From an uncultured Clostridia bacterium (GTDB lineage Bacteria > Bacillota > Clostridia > Oscillospirales > Ruminococcaceae): a stretch of 64,000 nt of DNA. The notes beneath the pieces are model-generated. The model was not told the origin of the DNA, did no database searches, and saw only the letters and a list, made by a program, of their open reading frames with translations. Of this stretch, positions 1 through 10,484 are shown piece by piece. The stretch's first letter is position 1. Each line of letters begins with the position of its first letter. The DNA is taken from the NCBI GenBank assembly GCA_947625615.1, contig CANQPB010000007.1:1-64000 (forward strand), written 5' to 3'. The translations under genes and the position numbers were made by a program.

Positions 1-660
1 GTCACCGAGACCGACAACGAGGGCTACACGGTCGAGAGCTACGGCTCCACCGGCTTCATCACGGCGAACGGCAACGCGGTTGCAGACTTCGTAAACACCA
101 AGGATCAGCCCGATGAACCCGATGAGCCCGATGAACCCGACGAGCCTGATGAGCCCGACGAGCCCGATGAACCCGATGAACCCGACGAGCCCTTCGGCGG
201 CCTGACGGTTGCGAAATTCGTCACCGGCTTCGGCATTGATTACCAGGACTTCACCTTTACTGTCACATTGAGCGAGCCTCTTTCCGGCCAGTACGGCGAG
301 ATGACCTTCTCTGGCGGCGTCGCGACGTTCACCTTAAGGCATGGCCAGACCAAGTCCGCTTCCGGCTTACCGGCGGGCATCAGTTACTCGGTCACCGAAT
401 CCAACAACCAGTATTACGTAGTTACTGCCAACGGCGCCGACGGAGTGATAGTCGGCGGAGGCTCTGCAAGCTGCGAATACATCAACTATCTGACTGAGGA
501 AGACAGACCGAAAGTCTTGCAGCTCCTCGACGACATGACGCCGCTCATTGACTTCAACCCGAAGACAGGCGGAGGATACGTCTCGAAGATAGGCATTTCC
601 GGCCTCCTGCTGATAGTTTCCTCCCTCGCCGTCATAGCGAGCAAGAGAAGGGGAAGGTAA
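1..660 (+). CDS. C-terminal part of sortase-anchored surface protein (5' end outside window)
   Basis: The reading frame is open from base 1, so only the last 219 residues are visible. They show the end of one beta-rich module, an acidic Asp-Glu-Pro linker of nine tandem tripeptides, and a second module (about residues 65-165, beginning FGGLTVAKFVTG) of the kind seen in Cna-B/DUF5979-like adhesin and pilin proteins. The C-terminus has the three parts of a cell-wall sorting signal: NPKTG, a hydrophobic stretch, and the basic tail SKRRGR. NPKTG is a sortase-B-like variant of LPxTG. The protein is therefore probably secreted and covalently linked to peptidoglycan, as an adhesin or pilus part. The partner sortase is not in the window. 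The domain assignment is by pattern only; the sorting signal is clear. Confidence 0.8.
   Translation, partial: VTETDNEGYTVESYGSTGFITANGNAVADFVNTKDQPDEPDEPDEPDEPDEPDEPDEPDEPDEPFGGLTVAKFVTGFGIDYQDFTFTVTLSEPLSGQYGEMTFSGGVATFTLRHGQTKSASGLPAGISYSVTESNNQYYVVTANGADGVIVGGGSASCEYINYLTEEDRPKVLQLLDDMTPLIDFNPKTGGGYVSKIGISGLLLIVSSLAVIASKRRGR
112..192 (+). repeat. Nine-copy 9-bp tandem repeat coding for (Asp-Glu-Pro)n linker
   Basis: Nine direct copies of GAYGARCCY encode DEP tripeptides between two surface-protein modules. Third-position differences between copies (gat/gac, gaa/gag, ccc/cct) suggest an older repeat kept at the protein level. Such stretches can change copy number by slippage. The likely role is a stiff, extended acidic spacer. 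Confidence 0.9.
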
Positions 661-686
661 ACCCTTAAAACAGAACCAAACCTTAC

Positions 687-712
687 GGGCCGCGGAAAAT
701 TCTCCGCGGCCC
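687..712 (+). terminator. Hairpin after surface protein gene
   Basis: A perfect 10-bp GC-rich stem (687-696 with 703-712) with a 6-base loop lies 27 bases after the stop codon. There is no good T-run after it, so it is either a weak intrinsic terminator or an mRNA 3'-end stabiliser. Confidence 0.55.
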
Positions 713-764
713 GGCTATTATGTCTCAAAGGTGTCAAAAAACGGAATTTTGTTTCATAAACATG

Positions 765-793
765 TTGATTTTTCCGCGACGTTATGATATAAT
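765..793 (+). promoter_or_regulatory. Sigma-A type promoter of the signalling operon
   Basis: TTGATT (765-770), a 17-base spacer and TATAAT (788-793), with TG one base before the -10 (extended -10). It lies about 110 bases before the first gene of the c-di-GMP/phosphorelay operon. The leader of about 100 bases shows no clear riboswitch. Confidence 0.8.
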
Positions 794-901
794 CAATCTG
801 TATAATCCGATAATTATGCGGACGCGCCGGCGGGTAAATCCCCACGGGGCGGTTAAATTTAAAAAATCTCATTTACATATTTTACATATAGGGAGGAAAA
901 G

Positions 902-2950
902 ATGAAGAAAGAAAAAATTCTTATCGCCGACGATTCCGAGATGAACCGCTCGATTCTCGCGGATATGCTCAGCGATAGCTACGAGATCATCGAGGCGGAG
1001 GACGGCGTTCAGGCGGTTTCGATCCTTAAAAACAGCGTTGCCGATCTGTCTTTGTTGCTTTTGGACATCGTAATGCCGAGAATGGACGGCTTCGGCGTGC
1101 TCGAGGCGATGAACCAGAACGGGTGGATAGAGGATCTGCCTGTCATCATCATTTCGGCGGAGACGAGCTCGTCCCACGTCGAGAGGGCCTATGAGCTCGG
1201 CGCGACCGACTTTATCGCCCGTCCGTTCGACGCGATAATCGTTCAGCGCAGGGTGGTAAACTCGCTTCTTTTATACGCCAAGCAAAAGCGCCTTATTAGC
1301 CTTGTCGAGGATCAGGTCTACGAAAAGGAGCGCCAGAGCGACCTGATGATCGATATTTTAAGCCACATAATGGAGTTTCGCAACGGCGAGAGCGGCCTGC
1401 ACATTCTGCATGTAAGAAACCTCACCGATCTTCTTTTGAGCTGCCTTGTCAAAAAGACGGACAAATATAAGCTAACCATGGCGGATATTTCGCTGATAAG
1501 CACCGCCTCGGCGCTTCACGACGTCGGCAAAATGGCGATAGACGAGAAGATACTCAACAAGCCGGGAAAGCTCACCGACGAGGAATTCGAGATAATGAAG
1601 ACCCACTCGGCCATCGGCGCCAACATGATAAGCGATTTGCCGGTGCACCAGCAGGAGCAGCTTGTAAAGACCGCCTACGAGATCTGCCGCTGGCACCACG
1701 AGCGCTGGGACGGCAGGGGATACCCCGACGGCCTCAAGGGCGACGAGATACCTATTTCGGCGCAGGTCGTCTCTTTGGCCGACGTATACGACGCGCTCAC
1801 GAGCGAGAGGGTCTATAAGCCGCCGTTTTCCCACGAGGAGGCGGTTGACATGATCACCCACGGCAAGTGCGGCGTGTTCAATCCATTGCTCCTTGAATGT
1901 CTCAGCGAGAACGTCGAAAAATTCCTCGCCACCCTTTCAAGCGATCCTATAGACGAGCTGAAGCGCTCGAAGATCCGCAGCATCTCCGAGGAAATGCTCA
2001 AAAACGAGGGCGGGGGAGTTTCAAAGCGCACGCTTCGCCTTTTGGATCGCGAGCGCATGAGAAACAATTTCTACGCCTCAATGACGGAATCGGTTCAGTT
2101 CGAATACGGCATAAATCCCTCGATGATCACATTTTCAGGCTGGGGAGCCAAAAAGCTCGGCGTCGAGGAGATTATAATGAATCCCTCGCAGGATCCGAAG
2201 CTTAACGATATCCTCGGCGAGGGCGCATGGCCGAAGCTTGAAAGAGCAGTCCGCGCGACAACCCCCGAGCACCCCGAAATGAGGCTCGATCTGCCCCTGA
2301 AAACCGGCGACGCCGTCAGGTGGTACAGGCTCGTCACCCGCTCGCTATGGACGGACGACGCGCCCCCGAAATTCGACGGCGTCATAGGCACCGCGATGGA
2401 TATCCACGATTCCCATTCAAAGATGCAGGAGCTTGAAAAGAAAGCCGCAAGAGATCCCCTGACGGGCCTTCTCAACCGCGCAAGCGCCCGCGAAAAGATA
2501 GAATTCAAGATGCTCGACCACCCCCAGAGCCGCTTCGCCCTTGCGATCATCGACCTTGACGACTTCAAAAAGGCCAACGACATCTACGGCCACATGTTCG
2601 GCGACGAGGTGCTGAAATTCGTCGCGAAAAATCTTCGGGAAAGCATACGCGAATCCGACGTTTCGGGAAGATTCGGCGGCGAGGAATTTTTAATGTTCCT
2701 TGAATACAAGACGGATATCGAAAAGACCGTCGACAGAATCCGCCGCAGCGTCTGCGGAGTGATAGAAAACTACACCGTCTCGGTCACGGTAGGCGTCGCG
2801 TTAAGCGACAAGGTTGGCCTCGACTACGAAAAGCTTCTGCATGCCGCCGACGCCGCCCTTTACGCCGGCAAGCGCGGAGGAAAGGCGCAATACCGTTTTT
2901 ATGACGACTCGATGAAAAATCTTTTGGAATCAGACACTCAGGACATTTGA
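902..2950 (+). CDS. Response regulator with HD-GYP, PAS-like and GGDEF domains (dual c-di-GMP enzyme)
   Basis: A 682-residue cytosolic protein. Domains in order: receiver (about 4-120; acidic pair D10/D11, phospho-acceptor D55), HD-GYP phosphodiesterase (about 150-340; HDVGK 206-210, HHERWDGRGYP 265-275), a PAS-like region (about 385-505) and GGDEF diguanylate cyclase (about 515-670; GGEEF 592-596). An RESD inhibitory I-site sits five residues before GGEEF. Both catalytic signatures look intact, so it could both make and degrade cyclic di-GMP, switched by phosphorylation. The usual receiver Lys before Pro is Arg (ARPF, 106-109), which may alter the phospho-switch. The start ATG has GGGAGG seven bases before it. 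First gene of an operon with an Hpt protein and a hybrid kinase, its likely phosphate source. Confidence 0.92.
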   Translation: MKKEKILIADDSEMNRSILADMLSDSYEIIEAEDGVQAVSILKNSVADLSLLLLDIVMPRMDGFGVLEAMNQNGWIEDLPVIIISAETSSSHVERAYELGATDFIARPFDAIIVQRRVVNSLLLYAKQKRLISLVEDQVYEKERQSDLMIDILSHIMEFRNGESGLHILHVRNLTDLLLSCLVKKTDKYKLTMADISLISTASALHDVGKMAIDEKILNKPGKLTDEEFEIMKTHSAIGANMISDLPVHQQEQLVKTAYEICRWHHERWDGRGYPDGLKGDEIPISAQVVSLADVYDALTSERVYKPPFSHEEAVDMITHGKCGVFNPLLLECLSENVEKFLATLSSDPIDELKRSKIRSISEEMLKNEGGGVSKRTLRLLDRERMRNNFYASMTESVQFEYGINPSMITFSGWGAKKLGVEEIIMNPSQDPKLNDILGEGAWPKLERAVRATTPEHPEMRLDLPLKTGDAVRWYRLVTRSLWTDDAPPKFDGVIGTAMDIHDSHSKMQELEKKAARDPLTGLLNRASAREKIEFKMLDHPQSRFALAIIDLDDFKKANDIYGHMFGDEVLKFVAKNLRESIRESDVSGRFGGEEFLMFLEYKTDIEKTVDRIRRSVCGVIENYTVSVTVGVALSDKVGLDYEKLLHAADAALYAGKRGGKAQYRFYDDSMKNLLESDTQDI

Positions 2951-2969
2951 TCAGAAGGAGGAAATAAAA

Positions 2970-3332
2970 ATGACAATTGAACAGTGCTACGCTCTAATGG
3001 GCTCCGACTACACCGACGTGCTCAACCGCCTTCGCAGCGAAAGGCTCGTTCAGAAATTCGTTTTAAAGTTTTTAGACGACAAGAGCTACGAGCTTTTATG
3101 CACCTCTATGGAGACCGGCAACAACGAAGACGCTTTTCGCGCCGCCCACACCATCAAGGGCATGTGCCAGAATTTAGGTCTGACGGTGCTCATGCGCTCA
3201 AGCTCCGAGCTCACGGAATCTTTAAGAAACGGCCCCACGCCGGAATCCGGCCCGCTATTTGAGCAGGTAAAGGCCGATTACGCCATGACCGCCGAGGCCA
3301 TAAAAGCTTATAAGGACAGCCTTGAGGCCTGA
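2970..3332 (+). CDS. Hpt-domain phosphotransfer protein
   Basis: A 120-residue single-domain protein with the histidine phosphotransfer signature AAHTIKGMCQNLG, phospho-acceptor H60. Single Hpt proteins carry phosphate from the receiver of a hybrid kinase to the receiver of an output regulator. The genes on either side are exactly those two partners, so a four-step His-Asp-His-Asp relay is inferred. It has an AGGAGG site and starts 19 bases after the upstream stop, so it is co-transcribed. No membrane segment. Confidence 0.9.
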   Translation: MTIEQCYALMGSDYTDVLNRLRSERLVQKFVLKFLDDKSYELLCTSMETGNNEDAFRAAHTIKGMCQNLGLTVLMRSSSELTESLRNGPTPESGPLFEQVKADYAMTAEAIKAYKDSLEA

Positions 3333-3371
3333 CATCTACATCAATTACGACAAAATTATAGGAGCGGCAAA

Positions 3372-5303
3372 GTGGAAAAAAATATTCCTGAAATGAATAT
3401 GTACTTTGACATGCTGCCGGCGCCGGCGCTGATATGCTCGCGCGGCGAAGACGGCGCTTTCGGCATAGTTTATCAGAATCCGCAGGCAGAAAAATTCTAC
3501 GCAGCATACGGCGATGAATTTTTGACCGCGCTTTTCGGCGCTCTTGCCGAGGGGCTTAAGCATTGGCGCCACGAAACCTCCGGCCGCGTCATATCGGCCG
3601 AGATGGCTGATATCCCCGGCGGCAGCGTCATGGTGCTTCTTCGCGACATCACCGACGACCTTAATGTTCTAAAAGAGCGCTCGGAGGCCTCAATGGCCGC
3701 GCTTCAAAGCGCCCTCGACGCCGCAAACGCGGCAAATCAGGCCAAGACGGATTTCCTTTCAAACATGTCCCACGACATAAGAACCCCTCTCAATGCGGTC
3801 ATAGGCATGACTACTATCGCCCAGGCACATCTCGGCGAGCGCGAGAGGGTAGAGGACTGCCTTGACAAGATCTCCCTCTCGTCGAAGCATCTTTTGTCGA
3901 TAATCAACGATATTCTCGATATGTCGAGGATAGAGAGCGGAAAGATGTCCGTCACGCCGGAGCCCTTTGCCCTTGCCGATTTTATCCATTCGCTCATGGC
4001 GGTGTTCCGCCCTCAGGCCGACGCCAAGCACCAGAAGGTCGAGCTCGATTTCACCGGCATTCGCCACGAGCTTATCCGCGGCGACGAGATGAGGATCCAG
4101 CAGGTGCTCGTCAACATTCTTTCCAACGCCGTTAAGTTCACCCCCGACGGCGGCACCATTTCGCTTACGGTGCGCGAAAACGGGCGCGTCGGCAATTTCG
4201 ACCACAACTATGCCTATTACGAATTCGTCGTTCAGGACAACGGCATAGGCATGAGCGGCGAATTTCTCGAAAAAATATTCCTGCCCTTCGAGCGGGATAA
4301 GGACGTCAACCACATTCAGGGCACCGGCCTCGGCATGGCTATCACCCATAATCTTGTAAAGATAATGAACGGCGAGATCTCCGTTGAAAGCGAGCTCGGC
4401 AAGGGCACCAAATTCACGGTCACCCTGCCGCTCGAGCAGATAGAAGAGGACGAGAGCCGTCTTTCGGCGCTGCGCGGGCTTAAGGTGCTCGCCGCCGACA
4501 GCGACGCCGCGTCTTTGAACAATTTAAAGGAGATCCTCGGCGATCTCGGCATGGAATGCGATGCCGTTTTAAACGGCTGGGAGGCCGCCGACCTCGCCGC
4601 GCGCGCCCATGTTGCGGGGCAGGATTACTTTGCGGTAATGCTGGGCTGGCGTCTTTCGGTAGTCGACGGCGTAAAGACCTGCGGCGAAATAAGGGCGATG
4701 CTCGGCGACAGCGTTCCGATAATTTTGATGTCCGTCTACGAATGGACTATGTCCTCCGACGAAATGCGAAAGAGGGGGATCTCCGCCTTTGTGCCCAAGC
4801 CGCTGTTCCGCTCCCGCCTCGGCGAAACGCTTTATTCCTACACCAAGGAGGGCATGGCCGAAAAGGCCAAGACTTCTTCCGAAGAGGACGAAAGCTTCGA
4901 GGGCTGCAATATCCTTCTTGTTGAGGACAACGAAATAAACCGCGAAATAGGCGTTGAACTGATATCCATGCTCGGCGCCACCGTCGAGTGCGCCGAAAAC
5001 GGCAAGGTGGCGCTCGATATGTTCTCGGGATCCGAGCCGGGAAGATTCGACCTTATTTTCATGGACATTCAGATGCCCGTCATGGACGGCTATGAGGCGA
5101 CAAAGGCTATAAGATCCCTCCCGCGGGAGGACGGCGCGACCATACCCATCGTCGCGATGAGCGCCAACGCCTTTGTCGAGGATATACGCGCCTGCCAGCG
5201 CGCCGGCATGAACGATCACGTTCCCAAGCCGGTCAGCATGGCTAATCTGTCCGACACGATGAAGCGTTTTCTCAGGCCGGACGCCGACAGCAAAATCAAC
5301 TGA
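3372..5303 (+). CDS. Cytosolic hybrid sensor histidine kinase with pseudo-receiver and receiver
   Basis: 643 residues, GTG start preceded by AGGAG. Order: N-terminal sensor-like region (1-95), short coiled coil (about 96-125), HisKA with NMSHDIRTPLNAV (H134), HATPase with N252, DNGIG (289-293) and GTGLG (317-321), then two receiver folds. In the first (about 368-490) the phospho-acceptor is replaced by Gly (VMLGWRLS, G425), so it is probably a non-phosphorylated pseudo-receiver. The second (about 512-635) is complete, with D565 in FMDIQMPVMDG and K619. There is no transmembrane helix, so the signal is cytosolic. It probably feeds the neighbouring Hpt protein and the REC/HD-GYP/GGDEF protein. 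The input ligand cannot be told from sequence. Confidence 0.92.
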   Translation: MEKNIPEMNMYFDMLPAPALICSRGEDGAFGIVYQNPQAEKFYAAYGDEFLTALFGALAEGLKHWRHETSGRVISAEMADIPGGSVMVLLRDITDDLNVLKERSEASMAALQSALDAANAANQAKTDFLSNMSHDIRTPLNAVIGMTTIAQAHLGERERVEDCLDKISLSSKHLLSIINDILDMSRIESGKMSVTPEPFALADFIHSLMAVFRPQADAKHQKVELDFTGIRHELIRGDEMRIQQVLVNILSNAVKFTPDGGTISLTVRENGRVGNFDHNYAYYEFVVQDNGIGMSGEFLEKIFLPFERDKDVNHIQGTGLGMAITHNLVKIMNGEISVESELGKGTKFTVTLPLEQIEEDESRLSALRGLKVLAADSDAASLNNLKEILGDLGMECDAVLNGWEAADLAARAHVAGQDYFAVMLGWRLSVVDGVKTCGEIRAMLGDSVPIILMSVYEWTMSSDEMRKRGISAFVPKPLFRSRLGETLYSYTKEGMAEKAKTSSEEDESFEGCNILLVEDNEINREIGVELISMLGATVECAENGKVALDMFSGSEPGRFDLIFMDIQMPVMDGYEATKAIRSLPREDGATIPIVAMSANAFVEDIRACQRAGMNDHVPKPVSMANLSDTMKRFLRPDADSKIN

Positions 5304-5326
5304 GCCGTTAAGCGGGAGGTGAAGAT

Positions 5327-7183
5327 GTGAAGCCTTATCAGGAAAAATATCTTGAGCTTATGCGCACGGCGGCGCAGGTCAGCGTTCCGTCCGCCAGCGA
5401 ACTCGAGCCCGAGGCGTTTGTCGCCGCGGCAATAGAATCGAACCGCGCCTCGCGCAAGGCGGTAGAGCAGGGGACTAAGCTTCTGCGCGACAACCTGTTC
5501 CCGCTTTTGGACAACATTCTCTCCGCCTCGGACAGAGATATCGGAGACCTTGAAGAATTTGCCGAAAAGCTGATGAGCGGCGCCGCCCTTTCCGACGTCG
5601 GCCTTTATTACAGGATACACCTTGCGCTCGTCACCTATGCGCGCCACAAAAAGCTCCGCGACATGCTTATCCGCGAGCTTTACTTCGTCGGAATGTCCCT
5701 TTTTAATCTCGAAAAGATGCTCAGCCCTAACGTGATCCGGCTTTACACCTCAAGAATGAGGCTTTGCTTCATGGAGAGCGCTTCCTATTTTGAAAAGGAT
5801 TACGACGACATCGAAGACCCCGAGATACGCGGATATATCCACCGCAGCATGGGCAACATCGCGCTCAGCTACGACACCGCCGATCCCGTTTCGGCAAAGG
5901 CAAAGCTCGACGCCACGACGAGATCCATAAATATAGTTTCCGATCCCGACATCAGGGCAAAGACCCCATCTCTTCCTTGGGATACCTATCTCTATAAGAG
6001 CCACCAGGAGAGAACCACGCTTTTAAGCTTTTTGCGCTCCGGCCTCGCCGATCCCGACGCATTCGCCAAGGTTTTAGAATCCGCCCAGACCGTCCAGAGC
6101 CGCCAATTAAAAAGCGCCCGCGAAAAGGGGGAGCCCCTCCAGCCGCGGATCCAGTATGCCTACATGGCCGCAAGATATCACTGCGGCGCAATGCTTCTGC
6201 CCGAATTTCTCGACAGCCTCTACAGCCTTTCGAATGTTCACGCCGACGACGACATCAGCGACCAGAGCATCTATACCCATTTCAGCGTCCCCGCGCTTTA
6301 TATGGAATACTCCAAGCAGCTAAAGGACGGCAAGCTTGACGAAGTCTTAAGCGTCCGCATAAAAAGAATGACCCGCCGCTTCTTCTCGCTTATAGTCAGG
6401 GTTCCCTGTGTGAACGACAACGAAACGCTGATGTTCTATATCAGGCAGTTTCTGATGGCTTACCGCGAGTTCCCCGACGGCTACCCCTTCTTTGAGATCT
6501 TGCAGAACGTCTTCGCCTCGCGGCACCCCCCGACGTATATAAGAATGTGGATAGCCGGCCGGATAGCGCGCCAGCTCACCCTATGGGCGGTCGACGACTG
6601 CCCCGAAAGGCTCATCGGCCTGCCGGGCTACGATACCGTCAGCAGCATTCTCTGGCGCCGCGACGAACTTGCCGATTTCGCCGAAAAGGCGGGCAGACTT
6701 TACGACACCGGCATGGTGCATTTTCTCAATCTTGAATCCTATGCCTGCCGCGGGCTTTTCCAGGAGGAAGAGGAGCTTTTGCAGCTTCACACCCACTGCG
6801 GCGCCGAGCTTCTGAGGCAGCACGCCTCCACCGAAATTTTTGCCGACATCGCCCGCGGACACCACTGCAGTTACGACGGCAAGGGCGGATACCCCGCCGA
6901 TTTTTCGCCCGATTCCTCGCCCCTCAAGCCGATGATCTATATAATCGCGGCCGCCGATCTTCTCGCCTCGGCCGTCGAGGAGACCTCCAGCCGCTATAGG
7001 CCGGTGCGCCCCCTTGACGATCTTCTCTCCGAGCTCGAGCGCGAGAGCGGCACGGTCTACGCGCCCTTCGTCACCGGGCTGCTAAAGCCCTCCGACCGCC
7101 GCCGCCAGCTTAAAAAGGATCTCGAGGCCTTCCGCCGCCGGGCCTGCCTCGACATGTACCGCCGCCGCACCGAGCTTTACTGA
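5327..7183 (+). CDS. Protein with degenerate C-terminal HD-GYP-like domain
   Basis: 618 residues; GTG start with GGGAGG upstream (the ATG two bases earlier runs straight into a stop). The first 440 residues are mostly helical and not recognised. The C-terminal part resembles HD-GYP: LHTHCGAELL (487-496) matches the family's THxxxGAE region, HHCSYDGKGGYP (512-523) matches the GYP signature, and AAADLLASAVE matches the following ADxYDAL segment. The HDxGK metal pair is absent from the expected place (around 465-478). It is therefore probably a non-catalytic c-di-GMP sensor or scaffold, or an enzyme with altered metal binding. Last of the four signalling genes. Confidence 0.75.
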   Translation: MKPYQEKYLELMRTAAQVSVPSASELEPEAFVAAAIESNRASRKAVEQGTKLLRDNLFPLLDNILSASDRDIGDLEEFAEKLMSGAALSDVGLYYRIHLALVTYARHKKLRDMLIRELYFVGMSLFNLEKMLSPNVIRLYTSRMRLCFMESASYFEKDYDDIEDPEIRGYIHRSMGNIALSYDTADPVSAKAKLDATTRSINIVSDPDIRAKTPSLPWDTYLYKSHQERTTLLSFLRSGLADPDAFAKVLESAQTVQSRQLKSAREKGEPLQPRIQYAYMAARYHCGAMLLPEFLDSLYSLSNVHADDDISDQSIYTHFSVPALYMEYSKQLKDGKLDEVLSVRIKRMTRRFFSLIVRVPCVNDNETLMFYIRQFLMAYREFPDGYPFFEILQNVFASRHPPTYIRMWIAGRIARQLTLWAVDDCPERLIGLPGYDTVSSILWRRDELADFAEKAGRLYDTGMVHFLNLESYACRGLFQEEEELLQLHTHCGAELLRQHASTEIFADIARGHHCSYDGKGGYPADFSPDSSPLKPMIYIIAAADLLASAVEETSSRYRPVRPLDDLLSELERESGTVYAPFVTGLLKPSDRRRQLKKDLEAFRRRACLDMYRRRTELY

Positions 7184-7227
7184 ACATTCAACTCCGTTTA
7201 CATTCAGATATATTTAGGAGGATCACC

Positions 7228-8934
7228 ATGAAAAAACTTCTCTCAATCCTTACAGCTCTGTCGCTCACGCTTGTCATGACGGTCAGCGCGGCCGCCTATC
7301 CGTTCTACGCTCCCGTATTTGAACCCCGGGCGGACGTCGACTACGGCAAGTATGTCTCCGCGGTCTACGTCGGGCCGGAATGCTGCGCGGCTATTGCCGG
7401 CGAAGAAAGCAGCCTTTACATGTGGGGCAAAAACCAGTACGGCCAGCTCGGCAACGGCACGACTAACGACTGCAAAGTCCCGGTTAAGATTATGGACAAC
7501 GTCGACTATGTGCTGTTCGGAAGCACCACCACCGCCGCCGTCACCCGCGACCGCACCCTTTACATCTGGGGAGACAACTACGAAGGCCAGCTCGGCAACG
7601 GCTTAAGCGGGGGAATATGGAACGAGTACGACGAGGGCATCGACAGCTGCCGCCCCGTAAAGGTGCTTGAAGATGTCGATTACGTCACCTGCATTTACGG
7701 CTACAGCTATGCCGCGATAACCACCGACGGCTCCCTTTACATGTGGGGCAGAGACTGCAGCTTTTCTCTCTGCAACGAATACCCATACATAGTTACTACC
7801 CCCGTAAGGGTTATGGACAATGTATATTCTTTCACGAGCAACGAATACGGCGAGACCAATGCAGTCATCACCAGAGACGGGAAGCTATATATGTGGGGTC
7901 AGAATCAGTACGGACAGGTGGGCGCCGGCTCTATTGCCCTCTCGGTAAAAACACCGACAAAGATACTTGACGACGTCACCTGCGTCAGCCTCGGCGATAG
8001 TCACAGCGGCGCGGTCACCGTCGACGGCTCCCTTTACATGTGGGGCGACAACTACTGCGGTCAGCTCGGCAACGGAAGATGTTACGGAGCCCAAAGCGAT
8101 TACGACAGCAACCTTGACAGCAATCTTCCTATAAAAATTATGGACGGCATTTCGTCCGTATTGCTTTGCGGTGACAACACCGCCGCTGTCGCCGATGACG
8201 GCTCCCTTTACATGTGGGGAGATAACTACAGAGGTCAGCTTGGTAACGGCAAGCATGGCGGAAAACTCGGAAAATTCGACCCGAGCACAGACGAATACAG
8301 ACCCTATAAGGTAATGGATCAGGTTGAATCGGTTTATATTTCCGTCGCATTCCAGAATCTTGTCGCCGCAAAAACCTACGACAACAGCCTTTACACTTGG
8401 GGCGACAACTTTATCGGAAGAACGGAAAACAAGCTGTTCCCCGAAAAATTAATGGATAACGTATTCAGATTTTTCGATTCCGGCGATGTAGAGGCCATTA
8501 TCACAAATAACAATCAGCTTTATATGTGGGGATACGGCTATCGCGGCACTATCGGAAACGGTATCCGGGAGGATTCCCAGGTTCCCGTATTGGTTCTTAA
8601 TGATGTCATCTGCTTTGATAATAGCAGTAGGGTAAGCGGTGCCACAACAATGGACGGCGCTCTTTACATGTGGGGATATAACCTTAACGGTATGGTAGGC
8701 GACGGCACAAACGAGGACAGCCTTATCCCTAAAAGAATTATCATCACCGACGCCCGCCGCGGCGACCTCAATTCCTCCGGCGGCAATCCCGATGTTTCCG
8801 ACGGCGTCGTCATGCAGCGCATTCTCGCAAGCCTTGAGCCCGAGATCACCGCCGCCGATCTCAACCGCGACGGCATAGTAAACGTCGCCGACGGCGTAAC
8901 CATGCAAAGGATCCTCGCCGGGCTTGAAGCCTGA
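7228..8934 (+). CDS. Secreted RCC1-repeat protein with C-terminal dockerin-like module
   Basis: 568 residues with a clear signal peptide (MKKLLSILTALSLTLVMTVSAAA). The body is a series of about eight to nine RCC1-type repeats built round LYMWGxNxxGQLGNG, expected to form a beta-propeller. The tail (about 508-568) has two calcium-loop and helix segments, DLNSSGGNPDVSDGVVMQRIL and DLNRDGIVNVADGVTMQRIL, the pattern of a type I dockerin. It is thus probably exported and docked onto a cohesin-bearing surface or secreted scaffold. It begins 44 bases after the signalling operon with an AGGAGG site and no promoter or terminator seen between, so it may be that operon's output. Ligand unknown. Confidence 0.82.
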   Translation: MKKLLSILTALSLTLVMTVSAAAYPFYAPVFEPRADVDYGKYVSAVYVGPECCAAIAGEESSLYMWGKNQYGQLGNGTTNDCKVPVKIMDNVDYVLFGSTTTAAVTRDRTLYIWGDNYEGQLGNGLSGGIWNEYDEGIDSCRPVKVLEDVDYVTCIYGYSYAAITTDGSLYMWGRDCSFSLCNEYPYIVTTPVRVMDNVYSFTSNEYGETNAVITRDGKLYMWGQNQYGQVGAGSIALSVKTPTKILDDVTCVSLGDSHSGAVTVDGSLYMWGDNYCGQLGNGRCYGAQSDYDSNLDSNLPIKIMDGISSVLLCGDNTAAVADDGSLYMWGDNYRGQLGNGKHGGKLGKFDPSTDEYRPYKVMDQVESVYISVAFQNLVAAKTYDNSLYTWGDNFIGRTENKLFPEKLMDNVFRFFDSGDVEAIITNNNQLYMWGYGYRGTIGNGIREDSQVPVLVLNDVICFDNSSRVSGATTMDGALYMWGYNLNGMVGDGTNEDSLIPKRIIITDARRGDLNSSGGNPDVSDGVVMQRILASLEPEITAADLNRDGIVNVADGVTMQRILAGLEA

Positions 8935-8951
8935 CAAAATCATGACAAAAT

Positions 8952-8978
8952 AAAAGCAGGGGCAAACCCCCTGCTTTT
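8952..8978. terminator. Bidirectional intrinsic terminator between RCC1 gene and uxaC
   Basis: An 11-bp stem AAAAGCAGGGG / CCCCTGCTTTT with a 5-base loop, with A and T runs on both flanks. It sits between two convergent genes and can end transcription from both. Confidence 0.9.
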
Positions 8979-8989
8979 TAATGCTCTAA

Positions 8990-10390
<1,401 letters not shown>

Positions 10391-10419
10391 GTTCGTAACC
10401 TCCCTGTAGTCTTTGATAT

Positions 10420-10448
10420 ATTATAACTCGGCCGCTGAATTTTTGCAA
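10420..10448 (-). promoter_or_regulatory. Promoter of uxaC
   Basis: On the minus strand: TTGCAA (10448-10443), a 17-base spacer and TATAAT (10425-10420). The start codon is 30 bases further on. Confidence 0.7.
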
Positions 10449-10484
10449 GTGCAAATAGAGACCGTTTTGTTGCGCAAAGGCCGA

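Noticed and set aside
112..192. Possible CRISPR-like short tandem repeat
   Set aside because: Nine-base units without spacers, in frame and coding for a DEP linker of a surface protein.
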